From the NCBI GenBank assembly GCA_003612585.1, contig RAZH01000007.1:62001-126000 (forward strand): DNA of 64,000 nucleotides, in the 5' to 3' direction. The notes under the pieces were generated by a model. That model did no database searches. It was given only the letters and a program-made list of their open reading frames with translations, and was not told where the DNA came from. Shown piece after piece: positions 32,719-41,469 of the stretch. This DNA comes from a bacterium 1XD42-54. Its GTDB lineage: Bacteria > Bacillota > Clostridia > Lachnospirales > Lachnospiraceae. Each line of letters opens with the position of its first letter. Position 1 is the first letter of the stretch. The position numbers were made by a program, and so were the translations under genes.

Positions 32719-34725
32719 TCACACAAATAGACACAAGATCTGATAAACTAAAAACGCTGCCATCCATGCTACCGTACACTGCAGCAGCGCTACACCTGCC
32801 GCCTTCCATCCGGATGCAAGTTCCCGGCGAATCGCTGCAATCGCTGCCACACACGGCGTATACAGCAAGGTAAATACCAGAAAACTAACTGCCGTCACAG
32901 GCGTAAATACAGCGGACAGGGCCTCTCCGAGATGTTCCATCGACGTTCCAAGCAAAATGCTCATCGTACTGACTACTGCTTCCTTGGCTGTAAATCCCGT
33001 AATCAAAGCAGTAGATACCCGCCAGTCCTCAAAGCCAAGTGGTCTGAAAACAGGGGCAATCCATTTGCCGACCAGAGCCAGCAGACTGTCTGCGCTGTCC
33101 TGCACCACATTCAGCTTCAGGTCAAAAGTTTGCAGGAACCAGATGATTACGGTTGCTGCAAAAATAATCGTAAATGCTTTCTGAATAAAATCTTTCGCCT
33201 TATCCCACATCAGAAGCAGCACACTTTTCGCGGAAGGAAACCGATAGTTGGGAAGCTCCATGACAAACGGTACTGGATTCCCGCGGTAAACCGTATGCTC
33301 CAGAATAAGCGCACAGAGAATCCCTACCACCATGCCAAACACATACAGCCCGATCATCACAAGCGGCTGATATCTCTGAAAAAATGCTGCTGCAAACACT
33401 GCATAAATCGGAATCTTTGCAGAACAGCTCATAAACGGTGTCAAAAGAATCGTCATCCGCCTGTCGCGCTCCGATGACAGCGTTCTGGACGCCATAATTG
33501 CCGGCACCGAGCAACCAAATCCAATGAGCATAGGCACGAAACTTCTTCCGGACAATCCGATCTTACGCAGCAGCTTATCCATAACGAATGCCACTCTTGC
33601 CATATATCCGGTATCTTCCAGAATCGACAGAAAGAAAAACAGAACCACAATCAGTGGCAGAAAACTGAGTACGCTTCCAACGCCTGCAAAAATACCGTCA
33701 ATCACAAGGCTTTCCACCACCGGATTGATGCCGTATGCCTCCAGCCCTGCGGCTGCGGACTGCGCTGCCACATCAATACCGGAAGCCATCAAATCACTCA
33801 AAAAAGAACCCACTACACCGAATGTCAGCCAGAAAATTGTCAGCATAATCAGCAAAAACAGCGGAAGCGCCAGGTATTTATGCGTCAGTACACTGTCGAT
33901 TTTCAGACTCCGGATATGCTCTTTACTCTCATGGCATTTTACAACCGACTGCTCGCAAACCTTTTCAATAAAAGTATAACGCATCTCAGCCAGAGCTGCA
34001 TTGCGGTCAAGCCCGCGTTCATGCTCCATCTCCACGATACTGTGTTCCATCAACTCCAGCTCATTCTGGTTCAGCCCAAGACGCTCTATGATGTCATGAT
34101 CGCCTTCAATCAGCTTGGTTCCTGCAAACCTTGCGGAAATCCCAAGTCTCTGTGCATGATCTTCGATCAAATGCGATACAGCATGAATACACCTGTGCAC
34201 CGGACCGGGATCACAGAAATCCGTTTTTTTCGGACAGATCTTTTTCTGTGCCACATCTACAATCGTGCGTGTGAGTTCGCTGATCCCCTCATTTTTAACC
34301 GCACTGATCGGAATTACCGGAATGCCGAGCGCCTCTGACATTTTCCGTATATTGATCGTTCCTCCGTTTCCCCGCACCTCATCCATCATGTTCAGCGCAA
34401 GTACCATTGGTACGTTCATTTCCATAAGCTGAAGTGTCAGATAAAGGTTCCTTTCAATATTCGTCGCATCCACGATATTCAAAATACCGTCCGGCTTTTC
34501 ATTTAAAATGAAGTCACGTGTCACAATCTCTTCATTTGTATATGGGCGGATCGAATAAATTCCCGGAAGATCCACCACGCTGCAGCCTTTGACATCCCGC
34601 ACCTCGCCAACCTTCTGATCGACCGTCACCCCTGGAAAATTCCCGACATGCTGATTCGAACCGGTCAGCTGATTGAACAGCGTTGTCTTGCCACAATTCT
34701 GGTTTCCAACTAAGGCAAGTATCAT
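32719..34725 (-). CDS. feoB: Ferrous iron transport protein B
   Basis: 668 residues. The N-terminal G-protein domain has GNQNCGKTTLFNQLTG (G1), FPGVTVD (G2), DLPGIYS (G3) and NMMDE (G4), followed by the helical GDI domain. The membrane part has two Gate repeats and the core motifs CSVPAIMASRTLSSERDRRMTI and FMSCSAKIPIYAVFAAAFF. It imports Fe2+ under anaerobic conditions. Its ATG overlaps the feoA stop by 4 bases, so the two are coupled. Confidence 0.97.
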   Translation of the reverse strand: MILALVGNQNCGKTTLFNQLTGSNQHVGNFPGVTVDQKVGEVRDVKGCSVVDLPGIYSIRPYTNEEIVTRDFILNEKPDGILNIVDATNIERNLYLTLQLMEMNVPMVLALNMMDEVRGNGGTINIRKMSEALGIPVIPISAVKNEGISELTRTIVDVAQKKICPKKTDFCDPGPVHRCIHAVSHLIEDHAQRLGISARFAGTKLIEGDHDIIERLGLNQNELELMEHSIVEMEHERGLDRNAALAEMRYTFIEKVCEQSVVKCHESKEHIRSLKIDSVLTHKYLALPLFLLIMLTIFWLTFGVVGSFLSDLMASGIDVAAQSAAAGLEAYGINPVVESLVIDGIFAGVGSVLSFLPLIVVLFFFLSILEDTGYMARVAFVMDKLLRKIGLSGRSFVPMLIGFGCSVPAIMASRTLSSERDRRMTILLTPFMSCSAKIPIYAVFAAAFFQRYQPLVMIGLYVFGMVVGILCALILEHTVYRGNPVPFVMELPNYRFPSAKSVLLLMWDKAKDFIQKAFTIIFAATVIIWFLQTFDLKLNVVQDSADSLLALVGKWIAPVFRPLGFEDWRVSTALITGFTAKEAVVSTMSILLGTSMEHLGEALSAVFTPVTAVSFLVFTLLYTPCVAAIAAIRRELASGWKAAGVALLQCTVAWMAAFLVYQILCLFV

Positions 34726-34964
34726 CCTGCTACCTCCTCCCCTTTGGGCGCAAGCTCTATATTTCGGGCATCCTCAATCCGGATCGTCAATTCATAACCG
34801 CGGATATGGATCTCAATCGGATCACCCATTGGCGCCACCTTGCGAACCATAACCTCTGTCCCCGGTATCAGCCCCATATCCAACAGTCTGCAACGGAGCG
34901 GTCCCTCTCCGTTTACCGCACGAATCATTCCTTTTTCCCCAATGGGAAGCTTATCCAGTGTCAT
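34722..34964 (-). CDS. feoA: Ferrous iron transport protein A
   Basis: 80-residue SH3-like protein: MTLDKLPIGEKGMIRAVNGEGPLRCRLLDMGLIPGTEVMVRKVAPMGDPIEIHIRGYELTIR, diagnostic for FeoA. It interacts with FeoB to promote iron uptake. First gene of feoA-feoB-Cys-rich-ybaK; a promoter lies about 90 bases upstream. Confidence 0.95.
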   Translation of the reverse strand: MTLDKLPIGEKGMIRAVNGEGPLRCRLLDMGLIPGTEVMVRKVAPMGDPIEIHIRGYELTIRIEDARNIELAPKGEEVAG

Positions 34965-35056
34965 TTTACCGCCTTCCTTCTCTGATCTGCCGCCTCTGTA
35001 TTCCTGTCGGAATCACTTGCCGGCATTCCATCGCTTCATTATTATAATCCGTGGAT

Positions 35057-35085
35057 ATCGTATCATCTTGGTTAGTCACTGTCAA
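35057..35085 (-). promoter_or_regulatory. Promoter of the feo operon
   Basis: Minus strand TTGACA (35080-35085), 17-base spacer, TACGAT (35057-35062). The start would lie about 90 bases upstream of feoA. No convincing Fur or DtxR box was picked out. Confidence 0.75.
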
Positions 35086-35175
35086 CTTGCAAGCAATACC
35101 TTCTCAAGAAAACTTTTTAATTTTTTCCCGGAACTTTTGGCTGATTTTTTATCATAATTTTTTTCTGAAAAGATA

Positions 35176-35203
35176 TTGTATTTTTCTTTTAAAGTATTAT
35201 AAT
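35176..35203 (+). promoter_or_regulatory. Promoter of the tRNA-Val/tRNA-Ala pair
   Basis: TTGTAT (35176-35181), 16-base spacer, TATAAT (35198-35203), ending 14 bases before the tRNA-Val gene. Confidence 0.7.
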
Positions 35204-35217
35204 AAAATGTGTTAAAA

Positions 35218-35291
35218 GGAAGCATAGCTCAGCCGGGATGAGCGTTCGCCTCACACGCGAAAGGTCAGGAGTTCGAGCCTCCTTGCTTCCA
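35218..35291 (+). tRNA. tRNA-Val (anticodon CAC)
   Basis: Acceptor arms GGAAGCA and TGCTTCC pair fully. The anticodon stem-loop is TTCGC-CTCACAC-GCGAA, giving CAC, and the T loop GTTCGAG is normal. CCA is not encoded. It reads GUG codons. Confidence 0.93.
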
Positions 35292-35295
35292 TTTT

Positions 35296-35368
35296 GGGGA
35301 TATAGCTCAGCTGGGAGAGCGATGCGTTCGCAACGCATAGGTCAGGGGTTCGAGTCCCCCTATCTCCA
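35296..35368 (+). tRNA. tRNA-Ala (anticodon CGC)
   Basis: Acceptor GGGGATA pairs with TATCTCC (one wobble). The anticodon arm ATGCG-TTCGCAA-CGCAT gives CGC. CCA not encoded. It follows tRNA-Val by 4 bases and reads GCG codons. Confidence 0.9.
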
Positions 35369-35374
35369 CGATTG

Positions 35375-35418
35375 AAAAACCGCGTATTTACGGAAATGCC
35401 GTATTTACGCGGTTTTTT
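35375..35418 (+). terminator. Terminator of the tRNA pair
   Basis: AAACCGCGTA...TACGCGGTTTTTT, a strong stem with an inner TACGG/CCGTA step and a T-run on the plus strand, 7 bases after tRNA-Ala. A-rich sequence on the other side could make it bidirectional. Confidence 0.9.
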
Positions 35419-35481
35419 GTTATTCAGGATAGTGCACATTTTGCATTTTAGACTTCAGCTAAGTCTATTTTTCTTTATTGA

Positions 35482-37587
35482 TTAATGAGCTAAAACAAAC
35501 CATACGCTGGAAACCGTCAAAACCGGAATCCCAACGCCCAGCATGAATGACCAATTCACAGACGACTCTGTTTTTGGTGTGCTGTCAGGCTTCCAAATAA
35601 AATCTGTTGTTTCCTGATTTACTTCATGTCGTGTGACTTCCATGTTCTGTATTGTTGTAATGCTCTCAATTTGAACAGGCTCTTGCGAGTTCACATGAAG
35701 TTCATTTCCAGTTTCACTGATACTGACAGTACCTGTGCCCGTGCCAGCAGCCTGCGCAAGGATAACTTCCTCATTTCCTGTAAGCATCTGTCCTGCCTGA
35801 AAAGTAAAATCATCGCCGGTAAACGCAATTCCGTTTTCCGCCGAAACAGAAACATCTTCAATGCCGTTTGCTTCTATAAAATAATAGCCCTCTCCGGTAT
35901 TGATACTGAGATTGACATCCTCATCCGGCGAACATTTTATCGAATAATTTCTGGAATCGGGAAGCTCCATGCGGGAGTATACCTGACTTGCATTGTCCCC
36001 CAAATCGTTCACAATACTGGGCATCCAATTCACTGCCTGAGTCTCACCCGTCATTTGTCCATCCTCTAAAAGGATTCCCTCCGAAGAAGAATCCCAGTCG
36101 ATCCGTAAAAATGAAAGAGGCAGAATAACAGATATAATAGACTTCTTGCCGCTTTCTATCATATCGCTTTCCGTTTGGCTGTCAAGCTCCTCTACATCCT
36201 CCTCAGATACTTTCACAGGTTTATGTTTTGCTATTTTATCAATATCAATTAACTGTAAATTACTGAAATTATCCGGACGAATCTCATGGCTATAACTTTG
36301 TATTACAAAATCAGAATAATCATCTTTGATGTACATATGGTAATAAAAACCATCCGGATTCTCTTCCCTGACAGAATTTATATCATAAAATACAAGGTCA
36401 TAAATCCCCAAAGTCGGATAAGAAATGAGATCTTTTACTACTACCGCGTGTCCGCCCCCGTCATACGAGTAGGTCAGCATTTGCTGTTTGTCGGAATTTG
36501 CAATCTCCTCTACCATGCTCTTAAGATCATCCGGTTTCCATCGGCCAAACCAGCCAGTATGGACAATACTGTTATAATCTTCTTTTTCCATCAAAAACTG
36601 CATCATATAAAGGTAACAAAGCTCATGATACAAGTCGTCATTGGTATTCGGTGTCTCCATTCCGAAGAAGGTCATTGCCTCTGTATCAAAATCAGAAACC
36701 CAAAGCTTTTCCTCTTTCACAAGCCCCATCATAGCTGAAATGCCGTAACAAATCCCGCCTCTTTCTCTTGATAACTGCCTTTCAATATCCGCAGCCGTTC
36801 CTTTTTTTTCGCCGGCAAGCAAAACTTTCTTCTGTGCTTCCGTAATCTCGTATTTCTCACGCTTATTAAGGCCTTCCTCAGTGTGATAAAAACTGTTGTT
36901 ATCCACGCCCAATACCAGATTACGAGTTTTTATTACAGTCGACGCCAGCGGTCCCCAGTAGGTATTCTCTTCACTCAGAGGATCATAACAACCGGAAGTA
37001 TCTTCTGTCTCAAAAGAAGAACTCCCGCCGTCGGCAAGACTGTAGCTTCCGGTTTCCGTATACACGAGTTCTGTTTTGTTGTCATTCAATCTGACAATGC
37101 CTTCTGAAATCTCGCCGGTTCCAGCTGATACCACACAATTGAATACCATACGCTCCCCGTCCGCTGTGCTTGCGAATCCGTAGCGAATCGGTATCGGAGG
37201 ATCTGTGATAAACAGCAATTCCGAGGTCACCTCTTCTTTTCCTTTCAAGTCAAAAACAAGCAGCCGTTCAACCGGTCTATCCCATTCGTCCATTTCGATG
37301 ACACCGACAATCATTTCTGGTTCTACATCATCATCCAGATTGCCGCACCAAAAAGAGTACGGGCCTGAATAAGTTTTCCCTTCCGACAGTTCGTTCCCGG
37401 AGGCTAAACCTTTCACCGTCTTCTGCAAAACCTCGATTTGAGTAGTCTTACTGTTCAACTCCTGAAAATTTAAGCCATTTGACTCTTTCGCATCACTCTT
37501 CTGCCCCCAAATGCATACCAGTAACGACAAAAACAGAAATTTTATGCATCCTTTTGCAATCCACCTGCATTGCCTCATCTTTTCCAT
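35482..37587 (-). CDS. Secreted, C-terminally anchored papain-like protein
   Basis: About 701 residues. An N-terminal signal peptide (CIKFLFLSLLVCIWGQKSDAK) and a C-terminal helix (FMLGVGIPVLTVSSVWFVL) place it outside and membrane-tethered. Residues 75-115 resemble FG-GAP/Asp-rich repeats (NLDDDVEPEMIVGVIEMD). A possible cysteine-protease triad appears in papain order: Cys280 in GGICYGISAMMG, His380 in DGGGHAVVVKD and Asp402/Asn404 in FYDINS. The C-terminal 250 residues are beta-rich. No named family recognised. The start is ATG 37587 or 37590 behind AAGGGGG; a longer frame to 37887 would run through the tRNA-Leu gene and is rejected. Substrate and role unknown. Confidence 0.7.
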   Translation of the reverse strand: MEKMRQCRWIAKGCIKFLFLSLLVCIWGQKSDAKESNGLNFQELNSKTTQIEVLQKTVKGLASGNELSEGKTYSGPYSFWCGNLDDDVEPEMIVGVIEMDEWDRPVERLLVFDLKGKEEVTSELLFITDPPIPIRYGFASTADGERMVFNCVVSAGTGEISEGIVRLNDNKTELVYTETGSYSLADGGSSSFETEDTSGCYDPLSEENTYWGPLASTVIKTRNLVLGVDNNSFYHTEEGLNKREKYEITEAQKKVLLAGEKKGTAADIERQLSRERGGICYGISAMMGLVKEEKLWVSDFDTEAMTFFGMETPNTNDDLYHELCYLYMMQFLMEKEDYNSIVHTGWFGRWKPDDLKSMVEEIANSDKQQMLTYSYDGGGHAVVVKDLISYPTLGIYDLVFYDINSVREENPDGFYYHMYIKDDYSDFVIQSYSHEIRPDNFSNLQLIDIDKIAKHKPVKVSEEDVEELDSQTESDMIESGKKSIISVILPLSFLRIDWDSSSEGILLEDGQMTGETQAVNWMPSIVNDLGDNASQVYSRMELPDSRNYSIKCSPDEDVNLSINTGEGYYFIEANGIEDVSVSAENGIAFTGDDFTFQAGQMLTGNEEVILAQAAGTGTGTVSISETGNELHVNSQEPVQIESITTIQNMEVTRHEVNQETTDFIWKPDSTPKTESSVNWSFMLGVGIPVLTVSSVWFVLAH

Positions 37588-37813
37588 CATTTTCCCCCTT
37601 AAACAATCTGAATGCTCATCTATGCAAACGTCATTTTTCTTTTCCACATCTCTCTGAAAAGTTCCCAAACAAATAAAAATTTCAAATCGCAGAACATTAA
37701 AAGGAACCTCTACAGCAGAATATGCCAGGAATAAACGAATAATAGAAAAGAAAAAGAACGGAAAAATCCGAAGCCTCCTCAATGAGAACAGGACCCGGAT
37801 CATCATAATCTGA

Positions 37814-37893
37814 TGCGGATAACAGGACTCGAACCTGCACGGTCTCCCAATGGCACCTAAAACCATCGCGTCTGCCAATTCCGCCATATCCGC
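37814..37893 (-). tRNA. tRNA-Leu (anticodon TAG)
   Basis: GCGGATA pairs with TATCCGC. The D-arm GGCGGAATTGGCAGAC and an extended variable arm are typical of class II tRNA-Leu. The anticodon arm ATGGT-TTTAGGT-GCCAT gives TAG. CCA not encoded. Confidence 0.93.
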
Positions 37894-37946
37894 ACATCAA
37901 ATAACTTTTAAACAAAAGATACCAGACGATCATACAGACTGGTAAA

Positions 37947-38018
37947 CTGGGCCAGCTGGATTCGAACCAGCGACTGCAGGAGTCAAAGTCCTGTGCCTTA
38001 CCGCTTGGCGATGACCCA
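37947..38018 (-). tRNA. tRNA-Gln (anticodon TTG)
   Basis: TGGGTCA pairs with TGGCCCA. The U1-A72 pair is characteristic of tRNA-Gln. Anticodon arm CAGGA-CTTTGAC-TCCTG gives TTG. Confidence 0.94.
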
Positions 38019-38024
38019 TTAATC

Positions 38025-38054
38025 AAATACCCCGCAGAAATCTACGGGGTATTT
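38025..38054. terminator. Hairpin between tRNA-His and tRNA-Gln
   Basis: AAATACCCCG and CGGGGTATTT form a perfect 10-bp stem with a 10-base loop. The T-run is short on either strand. It divides the six-tRNA cluster and could end part of the transcript or act as a processing site. Confidence 0.65.
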
Positions 38055-38065
38055 AAAAATAACAG

Positions 38066-38140
38066 GGTGGATAAAGGGATTCGAACCCTTGGCCTCCAGA
38101 GCCACAATCTGGCGCGCTAACCAACTGCGCTATACCCACC
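38066..38140 (-). tRNA. tRNA-His (anticodon GTG)
   Basis: GTGGGTA pairs with TATCCAC, with the extra G at -1 opposite C73 that identifies tRNA-His. Anticodon arm CCAGA-TTGTGGC-TCTGG gives GTG. Confidence 0.94.
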
Positions 38141-38154
38141 ATATATTTTAAAAA

Positions 38155-38228
<74 letters not shown>

Positions 38229-38233
38229 AGGAA

Positions 38234-38304
38234 AGCGGGTGATGGGAATCGAACCCACGTATCCAGCTTGGAAGGCTGGTGTTCTACCATTGAACTACAC
38301 CCGC
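38234..38304 (-). tRNA. tRNA-Gly (anticodon TCC)
   Basis: GCGGGTG pairs with CACCCGC. Anticodon arm CCAGC-CTTCCAA-GCTGG gives TCC. Confidence 0.94.
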
Positions 38305-38326
38305 GTGCATGCGATACCTGGAAAAA

Positions 38327-38401
38327 TCGGGGTGACAGGATTCGAACCTGCGACCTCCTGGTCCCAAACCAGGCGCTCTAGCCAAGCTGAGCCACACCCC
38401 G
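38327..38401 (-). tRNA. tRNA-Pro (anticodon TGG)
   Basis: CGGGGTG pairs with CACCCCG; C1-G72 fits tRNA-Pro. Anticodon arm CCTGG-TTTGGGA-CCAGG gives TGG. It is the first gene of the minus-strand cluster. Confidence 0.94.
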
Positions 38402-38441
38402 CTTCGGTATTGCCAGGCGTCCTTCGCTTGACGCAAGTTGA

Positions 38442-38470
38442 ATTATAATATAGCCTTTCGCAAAAGTCAA
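38442..38470 (-). promoter_or_regulatory. Promoter of the six-tRNA cluster
   Basis: Minus strand TTGACT (38465-38470), 17-base spacer, perfect TATAAT (38442-38447), 40 bases before tRNA-Pro. Confidence 0.88.
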
Positions 38471-38542
38471 CAACTTTTTCAAAAATCATTTACAATTTCT
38501 GGTCTTTCCTTTTTCCTGACCGTTTTCCATAGATTTGCGAAG

Positions 38543-38596
38543 CAAAAACAGATTCCAAATCAAACAGCGAAAACGCCCGTTCGCTCTGGAATCTGT
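38543..38596 (-). terminator. Terminator of the L,D-transpeptidase gene
   Basis: ACAGATTCCA pairs with TGGAATCTGT, with an inner AGCGAA/TTCGCT stem, followed by TTTTT on the minus strand, 5 bases after the transpeptidase stop. Confidence 0.85.
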
Positions 38597-38601
38597 CTTT
38601 T

Positions 38602-40014
38602 TTAATAGTACAAAATAATCGGCATTCGTTCTTCCATATTTTCGTAGATAATCCGTGCTGCTTCGGAAGGCAGGTTTACACATCCGTGTGAACCATTGCT
38701 CTGATAAATGCCGCCGCCAAATGAACTACGCCACGGCGCGTCGTGGAGTCCCTGTCCATCATGGAACGGCATCCAGTAAGTAACATCCTCTTCCCAGGTG
38801 TCACCTTTTAAAACCTCCGGACTCTTTTTATACGGAATCCCGAAAATTCCGGTCACTGTGCCTCTGCCATCTCTCGGAAGTCCGGAAACAATATCTGTTT
38901 CCACAATCAGCTCGCCGTCCTTGTAGAACCAGAGATGCTGCTGCGACAAATTGACTTCTACATAATTTCCACAGATGTCATCCCTGCCGTTACGCTTATA
39001 GCCTTTGACTGCATAGACTGGTTCGCGCTCCGTCTCAGTATTGGCGTGAATATCCTGGATCAGCTGCTCTGCCTCTGCATCCTTGTCAATCTGATAACCG
39101 TAATCACCGGACTCAAAACTGATCGTCTGACCATCATGCGTTGTAAAGTCTCTCTGGTAATACAGTGTATCGTACCGCGCCGCCAGATCGTACGCATAAT
39201 TGTAGATTTCTTCCTCCCGAAGACTCGCCTCTCCATCCGCAATGTCCAGCCATTCCTGAATCACAGACCAGTCAATCACCTCTTTTTCCTCTCCGAAGGT
39301 AATCGTAATCTTCGCCTTGCAGTAAGCGTTATAAATGTTCATCAGTGCGTTCATTTCTCCGTCATCCTGCGTAACCGCCGGAAGAAAATAAAACGATTCC
39401 GGAATATCCAGCGAAGAGTCCTTCTGTGGTCTGTTATTCGCAACAATTCTGTCTACATAATCTTTAACCATGACCCGCAAATCCGCATCATCCATCTCAT
39501 TTCCGTAGACTTCCGGCTCAATATAATACTCTGTTCCGTTAAATTCCAGAGATGCGTCAATACTTGACGTTCGCGGCTGTGCCAGTCCTGCTGCGGTCAC
39601 AGACGCTTCAAACACCGCCTCATCAAATGTAAAAGGAATTTCCACCTCAAACGTATTACCGTCCATCAGGCTGAACAACAGCTTTAGATTCTGCTCCCTC
39701 ATACAGCTTTGAATATTGCTAAGAAGCTTCGTCTGATCAATGGTATAACCCATATCTTCCAGTGTAAGCGTTTTTGCAGTCTCGCCTTTTTCTTTCAGCT
39801 CCAGCTTCGGCGCACTGTAATCCTTTTCCAGAATCAGCAGTACTTCCTTACAGCTCTTGCCTGTCACATCATAACCATTCAGCGTTGTTCCGTCAAAAAA
39901 AAGACCGCTGTTTGCCTGTTCATACAAATAATAGCCCAGCGCACCCAGTCCGGCTGCTACCAGACAAAATAGAATAATAACAGCAATCTTAAGCCCTTTT
40001 TTCTTTTTTTTCAA
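38602..40014 (-). CDS. L,D-transpeptidase (YkuD) with PG-binding domains
   Basis: 470 residues. A single N-terminal membrane helix (IAVIILFCLVAAGLGALGYYLY) anchors it facing outward. Two PG_binding_4-like repeats cover about 50-290 (LNGYDVTGKSCKEVLLILEKDY...). The YkuD catalytic domain has VEVNLSQQHLWFYKDG and active-site GSHGCVNLPSEAA with the nucleophilic Cys. It cross-links peptidoglycan through 3-3 bonds or attaches proteins. The start is TTG 40014 with AAGGGA upstream; no better ATG exists. Monocistronic between its own promoter and terminator. Confidence 0.93.
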   Translation of the reverse strand: MKKKKKGLKIAVIILFCLVAAGLGALGYYLYEQANSGLFFDGTTLNGYDVTGKSCKEVLLILEKDYSAPKLELKEKGETAKTLTLEDMGYTIDQTKLLSNIQSCMREQNLKLLFSLMDGNTFEVEIPFTFDEAVFEASVTAAGLAQPRTSSIDASLEFNGTEYYIEPEVYGNEMDDADLRVMVKDYVDRIVANNRPQKDSSLDIPESFYFLPAVTQDDGEMNALMNIYNAYCKAKITITFGEEKEVIDWSVIQEWLDIADGEASLREEEIYNYAYDLAARYDTLYYQRDFTTHDGQTISFESGDYGYQIDKDAEAEQLIQDIHANTETEREPVYAVKGYKRNGRDDICGNYVEVNLSQQHLWFYKDGELIVETDIVSGLPRDGRGTVTGIFGIPYKKSPEVLKGDTWEEDVTYWMPFHDGQGLHDAPWRSSFGGGIYQSNGSHGCVNLPSEAARIIYENMEERMPIILYY

Positions 40015-40085
40015 TTTTGATCCCTTACCCTTCTGTTCTTTCTGTTTTTACTACCCCCTGGCTTCCCCAAGCCATTTCCTTCTTA

Positions 40086-40114
40086 ATATTGCACTATTAC
40101 AAGAAAATAGTCAA
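40086..40114 (-). promoter_or_regulatory. Promoter of the L,D-transpeptidase gene
   Basis: Minus strand TTGACT (40109-40114), 17-base spacer, CAATAT (40086-40091), about 70 bases upstream of the start codon and 22 bases beyond the histidine kinase stop. Confidence 0.6.
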
Positions 40115-40136
40115 GTGGAGGAATATTAAGATTCAT

Positions 40137-41465
40137 TTAAAATATAACCGTCATCTCTGTTCCTTCTCCCGGCACACTCTCCATCCTTAATTCTGCCCCA
40201 TGCTGCGCTACAATATGCTTCACAATTGCAAGTCCCAGCCCGGTTCCTCCAGTTTTTTTCGAACGACTTTTATCGACCCTGTAAAAACGCTCGAAAACAC
40301 GCTCCTGACTCTCCTTTGGTATGCCGATTCCGGAATCCTTCACCGACAGCAACGCCTTGCCATCCCTTTGTCCCACCGTAACCGCAACGCTGCCGCCCAG
40401 CTTGTTATAGCGGATTGCATTGTCACAAAGATTAAACAAAAGCTCTTCTATCATTTCTTTATTAGCATAAATCCTGCACGGACCTCCGTTGCAAAAAATA
40501 CGTACTCCATGCTGACCGGCTTCCAGCTGCAGCATCTCCACGCAGGCAGCGGCACTGTCATACAAATCCATTTCCGCAAAGGAAATATCCGCATGCCCGC
40601 CATCCAGCTCTGACAGCCGGATAATATCGTTAATCAGGGTTAACAGCCTTCTTGCACTCCTCGAAATCTCTCCTGCAAATCGCCTGACTTCTTTTTCTCC
40701 TGCAATTCCCGTCTCGATCAGCTCTGCATATCCGCATACCGCTGTCAGCGGTGTTTTCAACTCATGAGAAACATTCGCCGTAAATTCCTGCCGGAGCTTT
40801 GCTCCTTTTATAATATCTCTGTGTTGCTCCCGGATTGTCTCAATCAATGGCCTCAACTCTTCATACGTATCAATTGTTTCTTCTTCCCCCATATTTTCTT
40901 CATCAATATGCTCCGCCAGCTTCTCAATCGGACGCATAAGGCTTTCGGTCATATAATGCGATAAAATCAGACAGACCATCAGCATTAATACGCCAATTCC
41001 GGTAATTCCGAACATCGTACGCTGAAACATACCCCAAATACTGTCCGCCTCTTTGCTGATGCGCAGAACATCTCCGTTTTCCAGACGAATCGCAAAATAA
41101 TACATATCACGGTCAAGTGTGTCTGAATGGCGCACTACATGACCCTCTCCACTTTTTTCTGCCTCCTGAATCTCCGGGCGGTCCCTGTGATTGCTCATAG
41201 CGTCGGAACCCTTCTGACTGTCATAAACAACCGTGCCTGCCGCATCAACCGCAGTGACCCGAAGCTCCTGCTGTGGTCTGGTGTATCTTTCCGATAATTC
41301 TTCACCGGAAGAAACCATACCTGCCAGTGCTTCTCCATACATGCGCATGTCCTTTACGATCTGTTCCTGATACATATGGTTAAAAATCATGACCGCCATC
41401 AGCAATGTGGCGGTCAGTGTCAGAAATACTGTAAAAAGCAGGTACCGATTGATTTTTCTCTTCAT
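40137..41465 (-). CDS. PhoR-like sensor histidine kinase
   Basis: 442 residues. Two membrane helices (about 9-30 and 150-172) flank an extracellular loop of about 120 residues. HisKA has HELKTPLTAVCGYAELI, and the ATPase domain has DNAIRYNKLGGSV, DSGIGIPKESQERVFERFYRVDKSRSKKTGGTGLGLAIVKHI. It is complete. Its gene follows the response regulator by 4 bp and the phosphate transporter gene is first in the operon, so it probably senses phosphate limitation; the phoR name is not used because proof is contextual. Confidence 0.92.
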   Translation of the reverse strand: MKRKINRYLLFTVFLTLTATLLMAVMIFNHMYQEQIVKDMRMYGEALAGMVSSGEELSERYTRPQQELRVTAVDAAGTVVYDSQKGSDAMSNHRDRPEIQEAEKSGEGHVVRHSDTLDRDMYYFAIRLENGDVLRISKEADSIWGMFQRTMFGITGIGVLMLMVCLILSHYMTESLMRPIEKLAEHIDEENMGEEETIDTYEELRPLIETIREQHRDIIKGAKLRQEFTANVSHELKTPLTAVCGYAELIETGIAGEKEVRRFAGEISRSARRLLTLINDIIRLSELDGGHADISFAEMDLYDSAAACVEMLQLEAGQHGVRIFCNGGPCRIYANKEMIEELLFNLCDNAIRYNKLGGSVAVTVGQRDGKALLSVKDSGIGIPKESQERVFERFYRVDKSRSKKTGGTGLGLAIVKHIVAQHGAELRMESVPGEGTEMTVIF

Positions 41466-41469
41466 CTTT

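Noticed and set aside
35218-35368. tRNA-Val/Ala pair as the attachment site of a second island containing the papain-like gene
   Set aside because: No integrase, no repeat of the tRNA 3' end nearby, and no other mobile-element gene in the interval.
35251-35439. A 62-codon minus-strand frame across the tRNA-Val/Ala genes
   Set aside because: It is the complement of two well-formed tRNA genes and a terminator; such frames are a common artefact.
37588-37887. A 100-codon N-terminal extension of the papain-like protein
   Set aside because: It runs through the tRNA-Leu gene and lacks a signal peptide at its start; the internal ATG has a ribosome-binding site and is followed by a proper signal peptide.
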